Below are positions 40,974 through 49,295 of a DNA stretch of 51,314 bases, in pieces. Under the pieces are notes generated by a model. It worked only from the letters and a program-made list of their open reading frames with translations. It was not told the DNA's origin and made no database searches. Positions within the stretch are counted from its first letter, which is position 1; every line of letters begins with the position of its first letter. This DNA is from an uncultured Prevotellaceae bacterium (GTDB lineage: Bacteria; Bacteroidota; Bacteroidia; Bacteroidales; Bacteroidaceae), in NCBI GenBank assembly GCA_902780635.1, contig CACZGH010000027.1, positions 1 through 51,314 of the forward strand, given 5' to 3'. A program made the translations under genes and the position numbers.

Positions 40974-43532
40974 ATGAGACGATATACCTTATTTATATTA
41001 TTGATATGGATGGCGGCTGTCATGCAGGCACAGAAAATCTCTGTCAGCGTGCCGGCACGTGTGGCAGTGGGGGAGACGTTCCGACTTTCCTACACGGTCA
41101 ATACCGCTGACGTGAGTGGCAGATTACAGCTCGGCAGTCTGCCCGACGGTCTGGAGGTGGCCTATGGCCCCAGCGTGTCGCAGCAGGAGAGCTACAGCGT
41201 CGTCAATGGCCATGCATCGAGTATGTCTTCTATCACCTATACGTATATGCTCATGGCCAGCAAAGCGGGCACTTACCACATCCCCGCTGCACACATCAAG
41301 GTGGGAGGCTCCACTCTGACCTCCGACGCTGCCAAAGTGACCGTGGCGGGAGGACATGGAGGAGGTGGAGGCACCACATTCCATCAGGATGAGGACGACC
41401 AGCCCCGCATACAGAAGGCTGGCTCACAAATCGGCAGCAGCGACCTTTTCATACGGGTGAGTGCCAACAAGACTCATGTGCATGAGCAGGAGCCTATCTT
41501 GCTCACCTATAAGGTGTACACACTGGTGGAACTGACCCAGCTCGAAGGTAAAATGCCAGACCTCAACGGATTCCACTCACAGGAGGTGCAACTGCCGCAG
41601 CAGAAGAATTTCCATGTCGAGCGTGTCAATGGCCGCAATTATCGCACCGTCACCTGGAGCCAGTACGTGATGTATCCTCAGATGACAGGCCGGCTGGAGA
41701 TACCCAGTATCACATTCAAGGGCATCGTCGTGCAGAAAAACGACAATATCGACCCCTTTGAGGCTTTCTTCAACGGTGGTTCTGGCTACGTGGAGGTGAA
41801 GAGAGAGATAGAGGCTCCGGGACTGACCGTACAGGTCGACTCGTTGCCTGACAGACCCGCCAACTTCTCCGGAGGTGTGGGTCGGTTCAATATCTCTGCC
41901 CAGATAGACAAGGAGGAGGTCAAGGCGGGCGACCCACTGACACTCCGTGTGGTCGTAGGGGGCGTGGGCAACCTGAAATTGCTCAAACAGCCTGTCGTGG
42001 AGTTCCCCAAGGACTTCGACAAGTACGACCCCAAGGTGACCGACAAGACCAAACTCTCCGCCAATGGCGTGGAGGGCAATATGGTGTACGACTTCCTGGC
42101 TGTGCCCCGCAACCAAGGCGAGTATACCATCCCCGAGGTGGAGTTTGTCTATTACGACACTTCCACCGACTCCTACAAGACACTCAAGACACAGCCCTTC
42201 CAGGTGAAAGTGCTTCAGGGTGACGGCACGGCCTCCGTCTCTGACTATACAGACATGAAGGACAAGGACATCCACCCCATCAAGACGGGCAAGGCGCCTC
42301 TCAGCAAGGCCAATGAGTTCTTCTATGGTTCTCCTGTCTATTGGGTGTGGATACTCCTGCCTCTCATCGTGTTTGTGGTGTTGCTGGCGGTGTTCCGCAA
42401 ACGTGCCCTCGACAATGCCAATATCAGCAAGATGCGTGGCAAGAAAGCCAGCAAGGTGGCCACCAAGCGTCTGCGCACGGCCAACAAGTTGATGCTCAAT
42501 GGCGAGAACGGCCCCTTCTACGACGAGGTGCTGCGGGCCCTCTGGGGATATGTGGGCGACAAACTCGATATGCCCGTTGAGCAACTCTCACGTGAGAATA
42601 TCAGTGAACAGCTGGCAGGGCGTGGCGTCGATGAACAGACGGTGTCCAAATTCATTCAGGCGCTCGACGAGTGTGAGTTTGAGCGTTATGCGCCGGGCGA
42701 TGCCAAGGGCAATATGAACAAGACGTTTGAGGCTGCCATGACTGCCATCATGAAAATAGAGGAATCGATGAAATCAAAACGTAAGAGCCGTGCAGGGATG
42801 GTGGTGCTGCTCATGGCACTGCTGTTGCCGGTGTCGGCGATGGCCATCACCAAGGAGAATGCCGACACTGAATATAAGAAAGGCAACTACCAGCAGGCCA
42901 TCAAAGACTATGAGGAACTGCTTAAGGGCGGTGTCAGCGCCGACCTGTATTATAATCTCGGCAATGCCTATTATCGCTCGGACAACATCACCCGTGCCAT
43001 CATCAATTATGAGCGTGCCTTGATGCTTTCGCCCGGCGATGAGGACATTCGGTTCAACTTGCAGTTGGCTCGCTCGAAGACCATTGACAAAATCGCTCCC
43101 GAGTCGGAGATGTTTTTTGTCACCTGGTATCATTCGCTGGTCAGCCTCACCAGCGTCGACCGGTGGGCATACCTGGCCATCGTTGGCATCATCCTGGCCC
43201 TCGTACTCCTGCTCGTCTATCTCTTCGCCGACGCTGTCATGCTGCGCAAGATCGGCTTTTTCGGGGCTTTGGCGTGTTTCGTCCTGTTCCTGTTCGCCAA
43301 CCTCTTCGCCTATCAGCAGCGAAGCCAGTTGGAGAATCGGCGGGAGGCAGTGGTCATCTCTTCGTCGGCACAGGTGAGGAAGTCGCCTGCCGACAATGCG
43401 GAGGCTGCCTTTGTGCTGCATGAGGGCACCAAAGTGAGCATTACCGACAACACCATCAAGGGATGGAGCGGCGTGAGTCTGGCCGACGGCCGTGAGGGAT
43501 GGATGCAGAATGAGAAACTGGAAGAGATCTGA
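40974..43532 (+). CDS. BatD-BatE fusion: oxygen tolerance protein joined to TPR-SH3 protein
   Basis: The protein has 852 residues. BatD part (1-595): signal peptide (LILLIWMAAVMQA region), several immunoglobulin-like domains (GETFRLSYTVN, LFIRVSANKTHVHEQEPILLTY, VRGD-free), and a membrane segment (VYWVWILLPLIVFVVLLAVF). BatE part: Met599 opens a signal-peptide-like stretch (MVVLLMALLLPVSAMA), then TPR units (ADTEYKKGNYQQAIKDYEEL, DLYYNLGNAYYRSDNITRAI), two membrane segments (YLAIVGIILALVLLLVYLF, GFFGALACFVLFLFANLF) and a bacterial SH3 domain (VRKSPADNAEAAFVLHEGTKV, GWSGVSLADGREGWM). As with BatB-BatC, an intact second signal stretch remains in the middle, and ATG 42768 could give a separate BatE. 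Confidence 0.88.
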   Translation: MRRYTLFILLIWMAAVMQAQKISVSVPARVAVGETFRLSYTVNTADVSGRLQLGSLPDGLEVAYGPSVSQQESYSVVNGHASSMSSITYTYMLMASKAGTYHIPAAHIKVGGSTLTSDAAKVTVAGGHGGGGGTTFHQDEDDQPRIQKAGSQIGSSDLFIRVSANKTHVHEQEPILLTYKVYTLVELTQLEGKMPDLNGFHSQEVQLPQQKNFHVERVNGRNYRTVTWSQYVMYPQMTGRLEIPSITFKGIVVQKNDNIDPFEAFFNGGSGYVEVKREIEAPGLTVQVDSLPDRPANFSGGVGRFNISAQIDKEEVKAGDPLTLRVVVGGVGNLKLLKQPVVEFPKDFDKYDPKVTDKTKLSANGVEGNMVYDFLAVPRNQGEYTIPEVEFVYYDTSTDSYKTLKTQPFQVKVLQGDGTASVSDYTDMKDKDIHPIKTGKAPLSKANEFFYGSPVYWVWILLPLIVFVVLLAVFRKRALDNANISKMRGKKASKVATKRLRTANKLMLNGENGPFYDEVLRALWGYVGDKLDMPVEQLSRENISEQLAGRGVDEQTVSKFIQALDECEFERYAPGDAKGNMNKTFEAAMTAIMKIEESMKSKRKSRAGMVVLLMALLLPVSAMAITKENADTEYKKGNYQQAIKDYEELLKGGVSADLYYNLGNAYYRSDNITRAIINYERALMLSPGDEDIRFNLQLARSKTIDKIAPESEMFFVTWYHSLVSLTSVDRWAYLAIVGIILALVLLLVYLFADAVMLRKIGFFGALACFVLFLFANLFAYQQRSQLENRREAVVISSSAQVRKSPADNAEAAFVLHEGTKVSITDNTIKGWSGVSLADGREGWMQNEKLEEI

Positions 43533-43543
43533 ACCGGTAAGAT

Positions 43544-44242
43544 ATGAGCATCCAGTCGTTAGCGGAGTTAGACCGTCAGTTGCTCGCCTTCTTCAATGGC
43601 AGTGAATCGCTGTTTTTAGACGGGCTGATTGTCACCCTCACCTCGGGGGGGACGTGGATTCCGCTGTATGTGGCTTTGCTCTATTTGGTCATCAAGAATA
43701 ATGAGTCGATGGCACAGATCCTGCTGATTGTAGGCTGCTGTATGCTGTGCTTTTTCGTCACCGAGTTTGTCACCGAGGGACTGGTCAAACCGGCAGTGGC
43801 AAGACCACGCCCCGGCAATCATCCGCTCTATATGTATCGTGTCGATGTGGTCAACGACCTTCGTGGGATGGACTACAGCTTCTTCTCGGCACATGCTTCC
43901 AATACTTTTGGCATTGCCATCTTTTTCTGCCTGCTGGTGCGCAACAGGCTCTTTTCATGGCTGATGGTCACCTGGTCGCTGCTCAATTGCTACACCCGTC
44001 TCTATCTGGCTAAGCATTATCCCTCGGATATCGTTGTGGGCTTGCTTTTCGGTGCGCTGGTGGGCACGCTGTCTTACCTGCTCTTTTCGACCGTCTACAG
44101 CCGCATCTCCTCGCGCTCCACTTACATCTCCTCACAGTATTCACGCACAGGTTATAGTCTCGACGATATCGATGTCGTGGCATGTGTGCTGATGCTGATC
44201 TATCTCTATGCCATTCTCAAGGCATTTGTCATACAATTATAG
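43544..44242 (+). CDS. PAP2 family membrane phosphatase
   Basis: The protein has 232 residues with six membrane segments. The three phosphatase motifs are present: KPAVARPRPGNHP (motif 1), FFSAHASNTFG (motif 2, SAHA in place of PSGH), and TRLYLAKHYPSDIVVG (motif 3 with catalytic His). Such enzymes remove phosphate from undecaprenyl or lipid phosphates on the periplasmic face; the substrate is not readable. It follows the bat genes by 11 bases and precedes queA by 3, so it probably belongs to the same long transcript, though without functional link. Confidence 0.88.
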   Translation: MSIQSLAELDRQLLAFFNGSESLFLDGLIVTLTSGGTWIPLYVALLYLVIKNNESMAQILLIVGCCMLCFFVTEFVTEGLVKPAVARPRPGNHPLYMYRVDVVNDLRGMDYSFFSAHASNTFGIAIFFCLLVRNRLFSWLMVTWSLLNCYTRLYLAKHYPSDIVVGLLFGALVGTLSYLLFSTVYSRISSRSTYISSQYSRTGYSLDDIDVVACVLMLIYLYAILKAFVIQL

Positions 44243-44245
44243 AAA

Positions 44246-45460
44246 ATGGAAACTAAACATATTAGAATCAGCGATTATCATTATCCTCTGCCTGACGAAC
44301 GCATTGCCAAGTTCCCCCTTGCCCGGCGAGACCAGTCCAAACTGCTTGTCTACCGTCATGGTGAGGTGAGCGAAGAGGTGTTCTGCCACCTGCCACAATA
44401 TTTGCCTCAGGGCGCTTTGATGGTGTTCAACAATACCAAGGTGATCATGGCGCGCATCCATTTCCGCAAGGAGACGGGTGCCTTGATAGAGGTTTTCCTT
44501 TTGGAGCCGGCGCAGCCTGTGGATTACGAACTGATGTTTCAGACGACTGAACGTTGTGAATGGGTGTGCCTCGTGGGCAACCTGAAGAAATGGAAAGAGG
44601 GCAAGCTCGTCAGAGAGATGGACGTACATGGCAAGACCGTCCGTTTAGAGGCCACCAGGATAGGGGAGGAAAGGACGGGTCAGCGTGTGGCATTCGCATG
44701 GAACCAATCGGATGTGAGTTTTGCGGAGATCTTGGATGCTGTGGGTGAACTGCCGATACCTCCTTATCTCAACAGGGCATCGCAAGAGAGCGACAAGACC
44801 ACGTATCAGACGGTATACTCCAAAATCAAAGGCAGCGTGGCGGCTCCAACCGCCGGACTGCATTTCACCGAGGAGGTGCTCCGTGACCTTGATGCGCATG
44901 GCATCGACCGTGAGGAGGTCACCCTGCATGTCGGTGCTGGCACTTTCCGTCCAGTGAAAAGTGCTGAGATAGAGGGACATGAGATGCACTCTGAGTATAT
45001 CTGCGTGCACCGTCAGACTATCGAGAAACTGTTGAGACATGATTGTAGCGCCATCGCTGTCGGCACCACCAGTGTGCGGACACTGGAGAGTCTCTATTAT
45101 ATAGGTGTGAAGCTGCACGACCATCCTGACGCCACGCCAGATCAGTTGCACGTGGGCCAATGGGAGCCTTACGAGTCGACGCCGCTGCTGACCCCGCAGG
45201 AGGCGATGGAGGAAATACTGTGTTATCTTGACAGAAATCATCGCTCCACCTTGCAGACAAGCACGCAGATCATCATCGCTCCTGGCTATGACTATAAAAT
45301 AGTGAAGATACTGGTGACCAACTTCCATCAGCCGCAAAGCACATTGCTGCTGCTCGTCAGCGCTTTTGTCAAGGGCGACTGGCGTAAAATCTATGATTTC
45401 GCGCTCTCTCACGACTTCCGTTTCCTGAGTTATGGAGACAGTTCGCTGCTGATCCCATAA
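44246..45460 (+). CDS. queA: S-adenosylmethionine:tRNA ribosyltransferase-isomerase QueA
   Basis: The protein has 404 residues. It makes epoxyqueuosine in tRNA by moving the ribose of AdoMet to preQ1. Family marks: DYHYPLPDERIAKFPLARRDQSKLLV at the start, FNNTKVIMARIHFRKETGA, LPIPPYLNRASQESDKTTYQTVYS, AAPTAGLHFTEEVL, VTLHVGAGTFRPVKSAEIEGHEMHSEY and the C-terminal VTNFHQPQSTLLLLVSAF. The length exceeds E. coli QueA (356) through insertions usual in Bacteroidetes. The start ATG lies 3 bases after the PAP2 stop. Confidence 0.96.
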   Translation: METKHIRISDYHYPLPDERIAKFPLARRDQSKLLVYRHGEVSEEVFCHLPQYLPQGALMVFNNTKVIMARIHFRKETGALIEVFLLEPAQPVDYELMFQTTERCEWVCLVGNLKKWKEGKLVREMDVHGKTVRLEATRIGEERTGQRVAFAWNQSDVSFAEILDAVGELPIPPYLNRASQESDKTTYQTVYSKIKGSVAAPTAGLHFTEEVLRDLDAHGIDREEVTLHVGAGTFRPVKSAEIEGHEMHSEYICVHRQTIEKLLRHDCSAIAVGTTSVRTLESLYYIGVKLHDHPDATPDQLHVGQWEPYESTPLLTPQEAMEEILCYLDRNHRSTLQTSTQIIIAPGYDYKIVKILVTNFHQPQSTLLLLVSAFVKGDWRKIYDFALSHDFRFLSYGDSSLLIP

Positions 45461-45556
45461 GGTGCGAAATCTTGTTACAGGCGTGAAAGATGCTGTTACA
45501 TATCATGCGTCTCTTCACGCTTTTTTTGTGTACTTTTACAGCCAAATCCAAACAAG

Positions 45557-46504
45557 ATGAAACAGACATTTCTAACGATCATGCTTTTCTGCTGCGCACT
45601 GTTGGCAGAGGCACAGCCGCAAGGCGGCTTTGGCGGCTTTCAGAGGCCGGAAGTGAAACTCGAGACCTCCCAGACATGGAAGGATGTCAACTATGTGGGT
45701 GATGCCCAGGCTTACCACACCTGCGACATCTATCTGCCCAAGGAAGTGAAACCTGCTTATCCGGTAGTGATTCATATCTATGGCAGCGCATGGTTTAGCA
45801 ACAGCAGCAAAGGCATGGCCGACCTTGGTACCATCGTCAAAGCGTTGCTTGACAATGGTTTCGCTGTGGTGTGCCCCAACCACCGTTCGAGTATGGATGC
45901 CAAGTGGCCCGCCCAGATACATGATATCAAGGCTGTCATCCGTTTTGTGCGTGGCGAGGCCAGCAAATATCATTTCGACACTTCTTTCATCGCCACCAGC
46001 GGTTTCTCGTCAGGTGGACACCTCTCATCGGTGGCTGCTACGACAAGCGGTACCAAAACAACGAAGGTGGGCAGTGTGGACATCGACCTGGAGGGTTCAC
46101 TCGGCCAGTATACCAGTGAGAGCAGCATCGTGAACGCTGCCTGCGACTGGTCGGGACCTGTGGACTTGACCGCGATGGACTGCGGCGAACACATGCAGAT
46201 GGGTGACAACAGTCCGGAAGATGTCCTCTTGGGTTCAAAACTCTCACAAGAGCCTGACAAATACGCCAGCCTCAGCGCCACAACCTATGTGGACAAGAAC
46301 GACCCGCCGCTCATCATTTTCCATGGGGAGAAAGACAATGTGGTGCCTTGTTGCCAGGGAAAGAAATTCTATGAGCTGCTCCAAGCCGCAGGTGTCAAGA
46401 CCGAGGCAACATTTGTGCCGGAGGGCGGACATGGCATGGGCATGTATAGCGAGGAGAATCTGCAGAAGATGGTCAATTTCTTACGTGCTGCCATGAAACG
46501 TTAA
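45557..46504 (+). CDS. Secreted alpha/beta hydrolase, BD-FAE/esterase type
   Basis: The protein has 315 residues with a signal peptide (LTIMLFCCALLAEA). The hydrolase fold shows the oxyanion region VVIHIYGSAWF, a nucleophile elbow TSGFSSGGHLSS (Ser in GFSSG), the acid in FHGEKDNVVP and the His in EGGHGMG. Such enzymes cut acetyl or feruloyl esters of plant polysaccharides, or small esters. With pectin- and xylan-active enzymes in the same window a carbohydrate esterase is plausible but not proved. It is followed by a hairpin that doubles as the leader of the next gene. Confidence 0.82.
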   Translation: MKQTFLTIMLFCCALLAEAQPQGGFGGFQRPEVKLETSQTWKDVNYVGDAQAYHTCDIYLPKEVKPAYPVVIHIYGSAWFSNSSKGMADLGTIVKALLDNGFAVVCPNHRSSMDAKWPAQIHDIKAVIRFVRGEASKYHFDTSFIATSGFSSGGHLSSVAATTSGTKTTKVGSVDIDLEGSLGQYTSESSIVNAACDWSGPVDLTAMDCGEHMQMGDNSPEDVLLGSKLSQEPDKYASLSATTYVDKNDPPLIIFHGEKDNVVPCCQGKKFYELLQAAGVKTEATFVPEGGHGMGMYSEENLQKMVNFLRAAMKR

Positions 46505-46544
46505 ATTTAACACAGCAAACCTCGGTTTCTTCAAACATTATTTA

Positions 46545-46552
46545 TAAATTTG
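46545..46552 (+). promoter_or_regulatory. -7 box upstream of the DUF2027-Smr gene
   Basis: TAAATTTG matches TAnnTTTG and ends directly at the left arm of the terminator-like hairpin. Confidence 0.5.
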
Positions 46553-46604
46553 CAACCTCAACCCAAGCACCCTCATCTCGGGGGTGGGGTAGGTTGCATT
46601 TTTT
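46552..46604 (+). terminator. Terminator or attenuator hairpin in the DUF2027-Smr leader
   Basis: GCAACCT (46552-46558) pairs with AGGTTGC (46591-46597), with inner CACCC/GGGTG pairs, and is followed by ATTTTTTG. The T run ends 4 bases before the ATG at 46608, so the hairpin overlaps the place of the ribosome-binding site. Confidence 0.6.
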
Positions 46605-46607
46605 GTT

Positions 46608-47750
46608 ATGATAAAAATAGGTGATCAAGTAAGGTTTCTCAGTGAGACTGGTGGTGGCAAAGTGGCTGGTTTCCAAGGTAAGAATATCGTGTTGGTGGAG
46701 GATGAGGATGGTTTTCAGATTCCCACGCCCATCAACGAGGTGGTGGTCGTCGTGACCGACGACTATAATATAGCCCGTGTACATACCTCTGCGGTGCCAG
46801 GGGTGAAGACTCCGCCTAAAGCGGTCACACACAAGGAGGTGGAGGAAGAACCGGCCGACCGTCCTGTCACCTTCAAAGCTCCTGTCGAGGAGCGAAAGGG
46901 TGGGGACGTGCTCTCTGCTTATCTGGCTTTCGTGCCCATGGATATCAGGCAGATGACCACCACGGCTTTTGAGACTTACTTTGTCAACGACAGCAACTAT
47001 TACCTCCACTATGTCTATATGTTGGCCGACGGCGCCAATTGGCGGATGAAAGCTTGTGGTGAGGTGGAGCCCAATACCAAACTCTTCATAGAGGAGTTTG
47101 GCAGGGAGTCACTCAACGATATGGAGAAAGCCTGCGTGCAGATCACCGCCTACAAGCGTGATAAGTCTTATCTGTTGAAGCCCACTGTCGATGTGCAGTT
47201 TCGTATCGATCCTGTGAAGTTTTACAAACTCCACACCTTCCAGGAGAACGACTTCTTTGAGACACCGGCCTTGCTCTACACGCTGATAGAGAATGATGTG
47301 CCCATGCGGCCGTTGATCATCGACGCCAAGAAACTGAAGCAGCAGATGTATGCTCCTGCCCGACAGGAGACGGCACCAGCCCGCAAGAGTCAGTCTGGCG
47401 ATGGCTATGTGCGTCGTTATGACGCATCGCAGAGCAAAGGAAAGCCGCAGCCTCGTCAGCATCAGGACGATGTCATCGTGGTGGATCTTCATGTCAATGA
47501 GGTGCTGGATACGACTACTGGCATGTCTGCGGGCGATATCCTCAACTATCAGCTGGACGTGTTCCGCAAGACCTTGGAGGAGCATCAACAAAAGAAGGGC
47601 CAGAAGATTGTCTTTATCCATGGAAAGGGTGAGGGTGTCCTGCGCCATGCCCTTATCAATGAACTCAAATACAAATACAAGAAATACACCTATCAGGACG
47701 CCTCCTTCCAGGAATATGGCTATGGCGCCACTCAAGTGACCATTAGGTGA
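46608..47750 (+). CDS. DUF2027 and Smr domain protein
   Basis: The protein has 380 residues and is cytoplasmic. The N-terminus (IGDQVRFLSETGGGKVAGFQ) is the DUF2027 barrel, then a central beta domain with SAYLAFVPMDIRQ and NYYLHYVYMLADG. The C-terminal 95 residues are an Smr domain with VVDLHVNEVL and FIHGKGEGVLRHAL, the DLH and HGxG motifs of MutS2-type nucleases. Such Smr proteins cut or bind nucleic acid, recently linked to ribosome rescue for MutS2-like relatives. The start is fixed by the conserved IGDxVRFL opening. The hairpin before it suggests attenuation. Confidence 0.88.
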   Translation: MIKIGDQVRFLSETGGGKVAGFQGKNIVLVEDEDGFQIPTPINEVVVVVTDDYNIARVHTSAVPGVKTPPKAVTHKEVEEEPADRPVTFKAPVEERKGGDVLSAYLAFVPMDIRQMTTTAFETYFVNDSNYYLHYVYMLADGANWRMKACGEVEPNTKLFIEEFGRESLNDMEKACVQITAYKRDKSYLLKPTVDVQFRIDPVKFYKLHTFQENDFFETPALLYTLIENDVPMRPLIIDAKKLKQQMYAPARQETAPARKSQSGDGYVRRYDASQSKGKPQPRQHQDDVIVVDLHVNEVLDTTTGMSAGDILNYQLDVFRKTLEEHQQKKGQKIVFIHGKGEGVLRHALINELKYKYKKYTYQDASFQEYGYGATQVTIR

Positions 47751-47795
47751 TTTCATCTTTCATCTTTAATTTTTAATCTTTCATCTTCTCCTCTT
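47751..47795. repeat. TTTCATC short-word array
   Basis: TTTCATCTTTCATCTTTAAT followed by TTTTAATCTTTCATCTTC, a pyrimidine-rich array of period about 7 directly after a stop codon, like the arrays after metH and after RhuM. Confidence 0.6.
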
Positions 47796-47848
47796 TCCCC
47801 TCCATTTCCAATAATTTTTGCGGGAAAACAAAAAAAAGTGCGGAAAAA

Positions 47849-47880
47849 TTTGCAGGGACAAAAATAAAGCACTACCTTTG
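47849..47880 (+). promoter_or_regulatory. Promoter of the tRNA pair
   Basis: TTTG (47849-47852), 20 bases, TACCTTTG (47873-47880): a complete Bacteroidetes promoter, 44 bases before tRNA-Ser. Confidence 0.8.
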
Positions 47881-47924
47881 CACCGCATTTGAGCGAGAAT
47901 GCTGCGGTAAGAACAACCGGGAAT

Positions 47925-48011
47925 GGAAGTTTGGGTGAGTGGCTGAAACCAGCAGTTTGCTAAACTGCCGTACGGGTTACCGTACCGGGGGTTCGAATCC
48001 CCCAGCTTCCG
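47925..48011 (+). tRNA. tRNA-Ser (GCU)
   Basis: The acceptor arms GGAAGTT and AGCTTCC pair. The anticodon stem GCAGT/ACTGC encloses TTGCTAA, giving anticodon GCU (serine, AGC/AGU). A long variable arm (CGTACGGGTTACCGTAC) typical of tRNA-Ser and the T arm GGGGGTTCGAATCCCCC are present. CCA is not encoded. Confidence 0.95.
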
Positions 48012-48040
48012 CACTGCGCTTAGCAGAAATGCAACCTAAC

Positions 48041-48112
48041 GGTGGATTCATCTAATGGTTAGGATACAAGATTCTCAATCTTGGCATAGGGGTTCGATTC
48101 CCCTATCCACTA
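48041..48112 (+). tRNA. tRNA-Glu (CUC)
   Basis: Acceptor arms GGTGGAT and ATCCACT pair with a G-U at the end. The anticodon stem CAAGA/TCTTG encloses TTCTCAA, anticodon CUC. The T arm is AGGGGTTCGATTCCCCT. It decodes GAG only; another tRNA-Glu (UUC) must exist elsewhere. It shares a transcript with tRNA-Ser. Confidence 0.93.
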
Positions 48113-48120
48113 CAAGAAAC

Positions 48121-48157
48121 GCCCTGTAAGTCTCTGATTTACAGGGCACTTTATTTT
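48121..48157 (+). terminator. Terminator of the tRNA pair
   Basis: GCCCTGTAA (48121-48129) and TTACAGGGC (48139-48147) form a perfect stem, followed by ACTTTATTTT. Confidence 0.85.
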
Positions 48158-48244
48158 CCCAATAAGCAACTAATAAGCAACTGTTGAACTTTTTTTCATG
48201 TTGTTCTGTATCATCAGAGAAATCTTTGTGTTCTGTTGACTATC

Positions 48245-49273
48245 TTATTCTATCTCATGCAACATGGCAGACAGGTCGACCGGCTCTCCGAGTTGGGCAT
48301 ATAGCTTGTCATATTCTTTCTTGCTGATTTTCTTGTCATCCTTGGTCATGGAACTTGCTGCCAATATGTTGAAGACGGCTCTGCTGTTTTTTATCAGCGT
48401 AAGGTCTGACATCATGCATCCAGTTCCACAACCACCTTGCGCTCCAACTCCATGTTCGAAGAAGTAGATCTCTGTTGCATTGAAAGAGGCGGCGAGCAGC
48501 GTGGGCTTTCCGTCAGCGATCGAGAATACCGCATTGTAGAAATGCTCCTTATCTCTGACGTACACCTCGGGCTTACCGTCGCGGTCAATATCCAACAGAC
48601 CATAGGCATCGAAAGAAGTCTCATCCTCGTCAGTACTGGCCTTTTTCGCTACAAGTCTCTTCATCTCCTGAAGATACTTGTTGATATCAAAATCCTTATG
48701 ATACTTCCCGTCATCCACATAGGCTCGCATATTCATGAGGATGTCGTAATTGTCGTCTTTCTCAAAGAAAATGTTGGCGACTCGCCATTGCCCGTTCTCC
48801 ATCCGCATCAGCCAGCGAATGGGAATGCCTTCGAGGGTGACGGCATCCTTGACAAGAAACCTCACCTCAGCCATACCATTTGGCTGAAACTTGACCTGAA
48901 TATCGTTCGCACTGACTGTCCCTTCGTAGCAGTCGTAGGTCCATGGGTCCAATGGCCCCTCTTCACCAAAGTCAAAGAAACCGCCACACTCACACTCTCG
49001 GTCGATGGCTGCTACTTCCTGGCGTATCTGCCACCATTCTTTGCTGCCGAAACGCTCATCGACGGAGGGCTTATTTACGTCATAGTGATCCTTCAGATCA
49101 TTCCAGTAGTCATAGATGGCATTCACTTGCTTGACAACGGCCGCCACGTTGTTTTGCGAACCAGACACCTCACTCTCCTTGGTTGATGCGGCATCCGAAG
49201 GAGTACTCTTGGTTTTGCTGCCACAGGATATCGTTGCCGCAAAGGCAATGATCAGAAATACAATCTTCTTCAT
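48245..49273 (-). CDS. Lipoprotein of unknown function
   Basis: The protein has 342 residues with a lipobox (AATISCGSK, Cys17). The Ser/Thr-rich linker is followed by a domain with DPWTYDCYEG and VRFLVKDAVTLEGIPI, reminiscent of NTF2-like or DUF3828 folds, and a C-terminal part with a calcium-type loop DIDRDGKPEVYV as found in FG-GAP-like repeats and a cysteine-glycine patch (GAQGGCGTGCMM). No catalytic motif is recognised. It lies 22 bases behind the second lipoprotein gene, so the two are co-transcribed. Confidence 0.75.
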   Translation of the reverse strand: MKKIVFLIIAFAATISCGSKTKSTPSDAASTKESEVSGSQNNVAAVVKQVNAIYDYWNDLKDHYDVNKPSVDERFGSKEWWQIRQEVAAIDRECECGGFFDFGEEGPLDPWTYDCYEGTVSANDIQVKFQPNGMAEVRFLVKDAVTLEGIPIRWLMRMENGQWRVANIFFEKDDNYDILMNMRAYVDDGKYHKDFDINKYLQEMKRLVAKKASTDEDETSFDAYGLLDIDRDGKPEVYVRDKEHFYNAVFSIADGKPTLLAASFNATEIYFFEHGVGAQGGCGTGCMMSDLTLIKNSRAVFNILAASSMTKDDKKISKKEYDKLYAQLGEPVDLSAMLHEIE

Positions 49274-49295
49274 AATTAGTTTAATTGATTATTTT

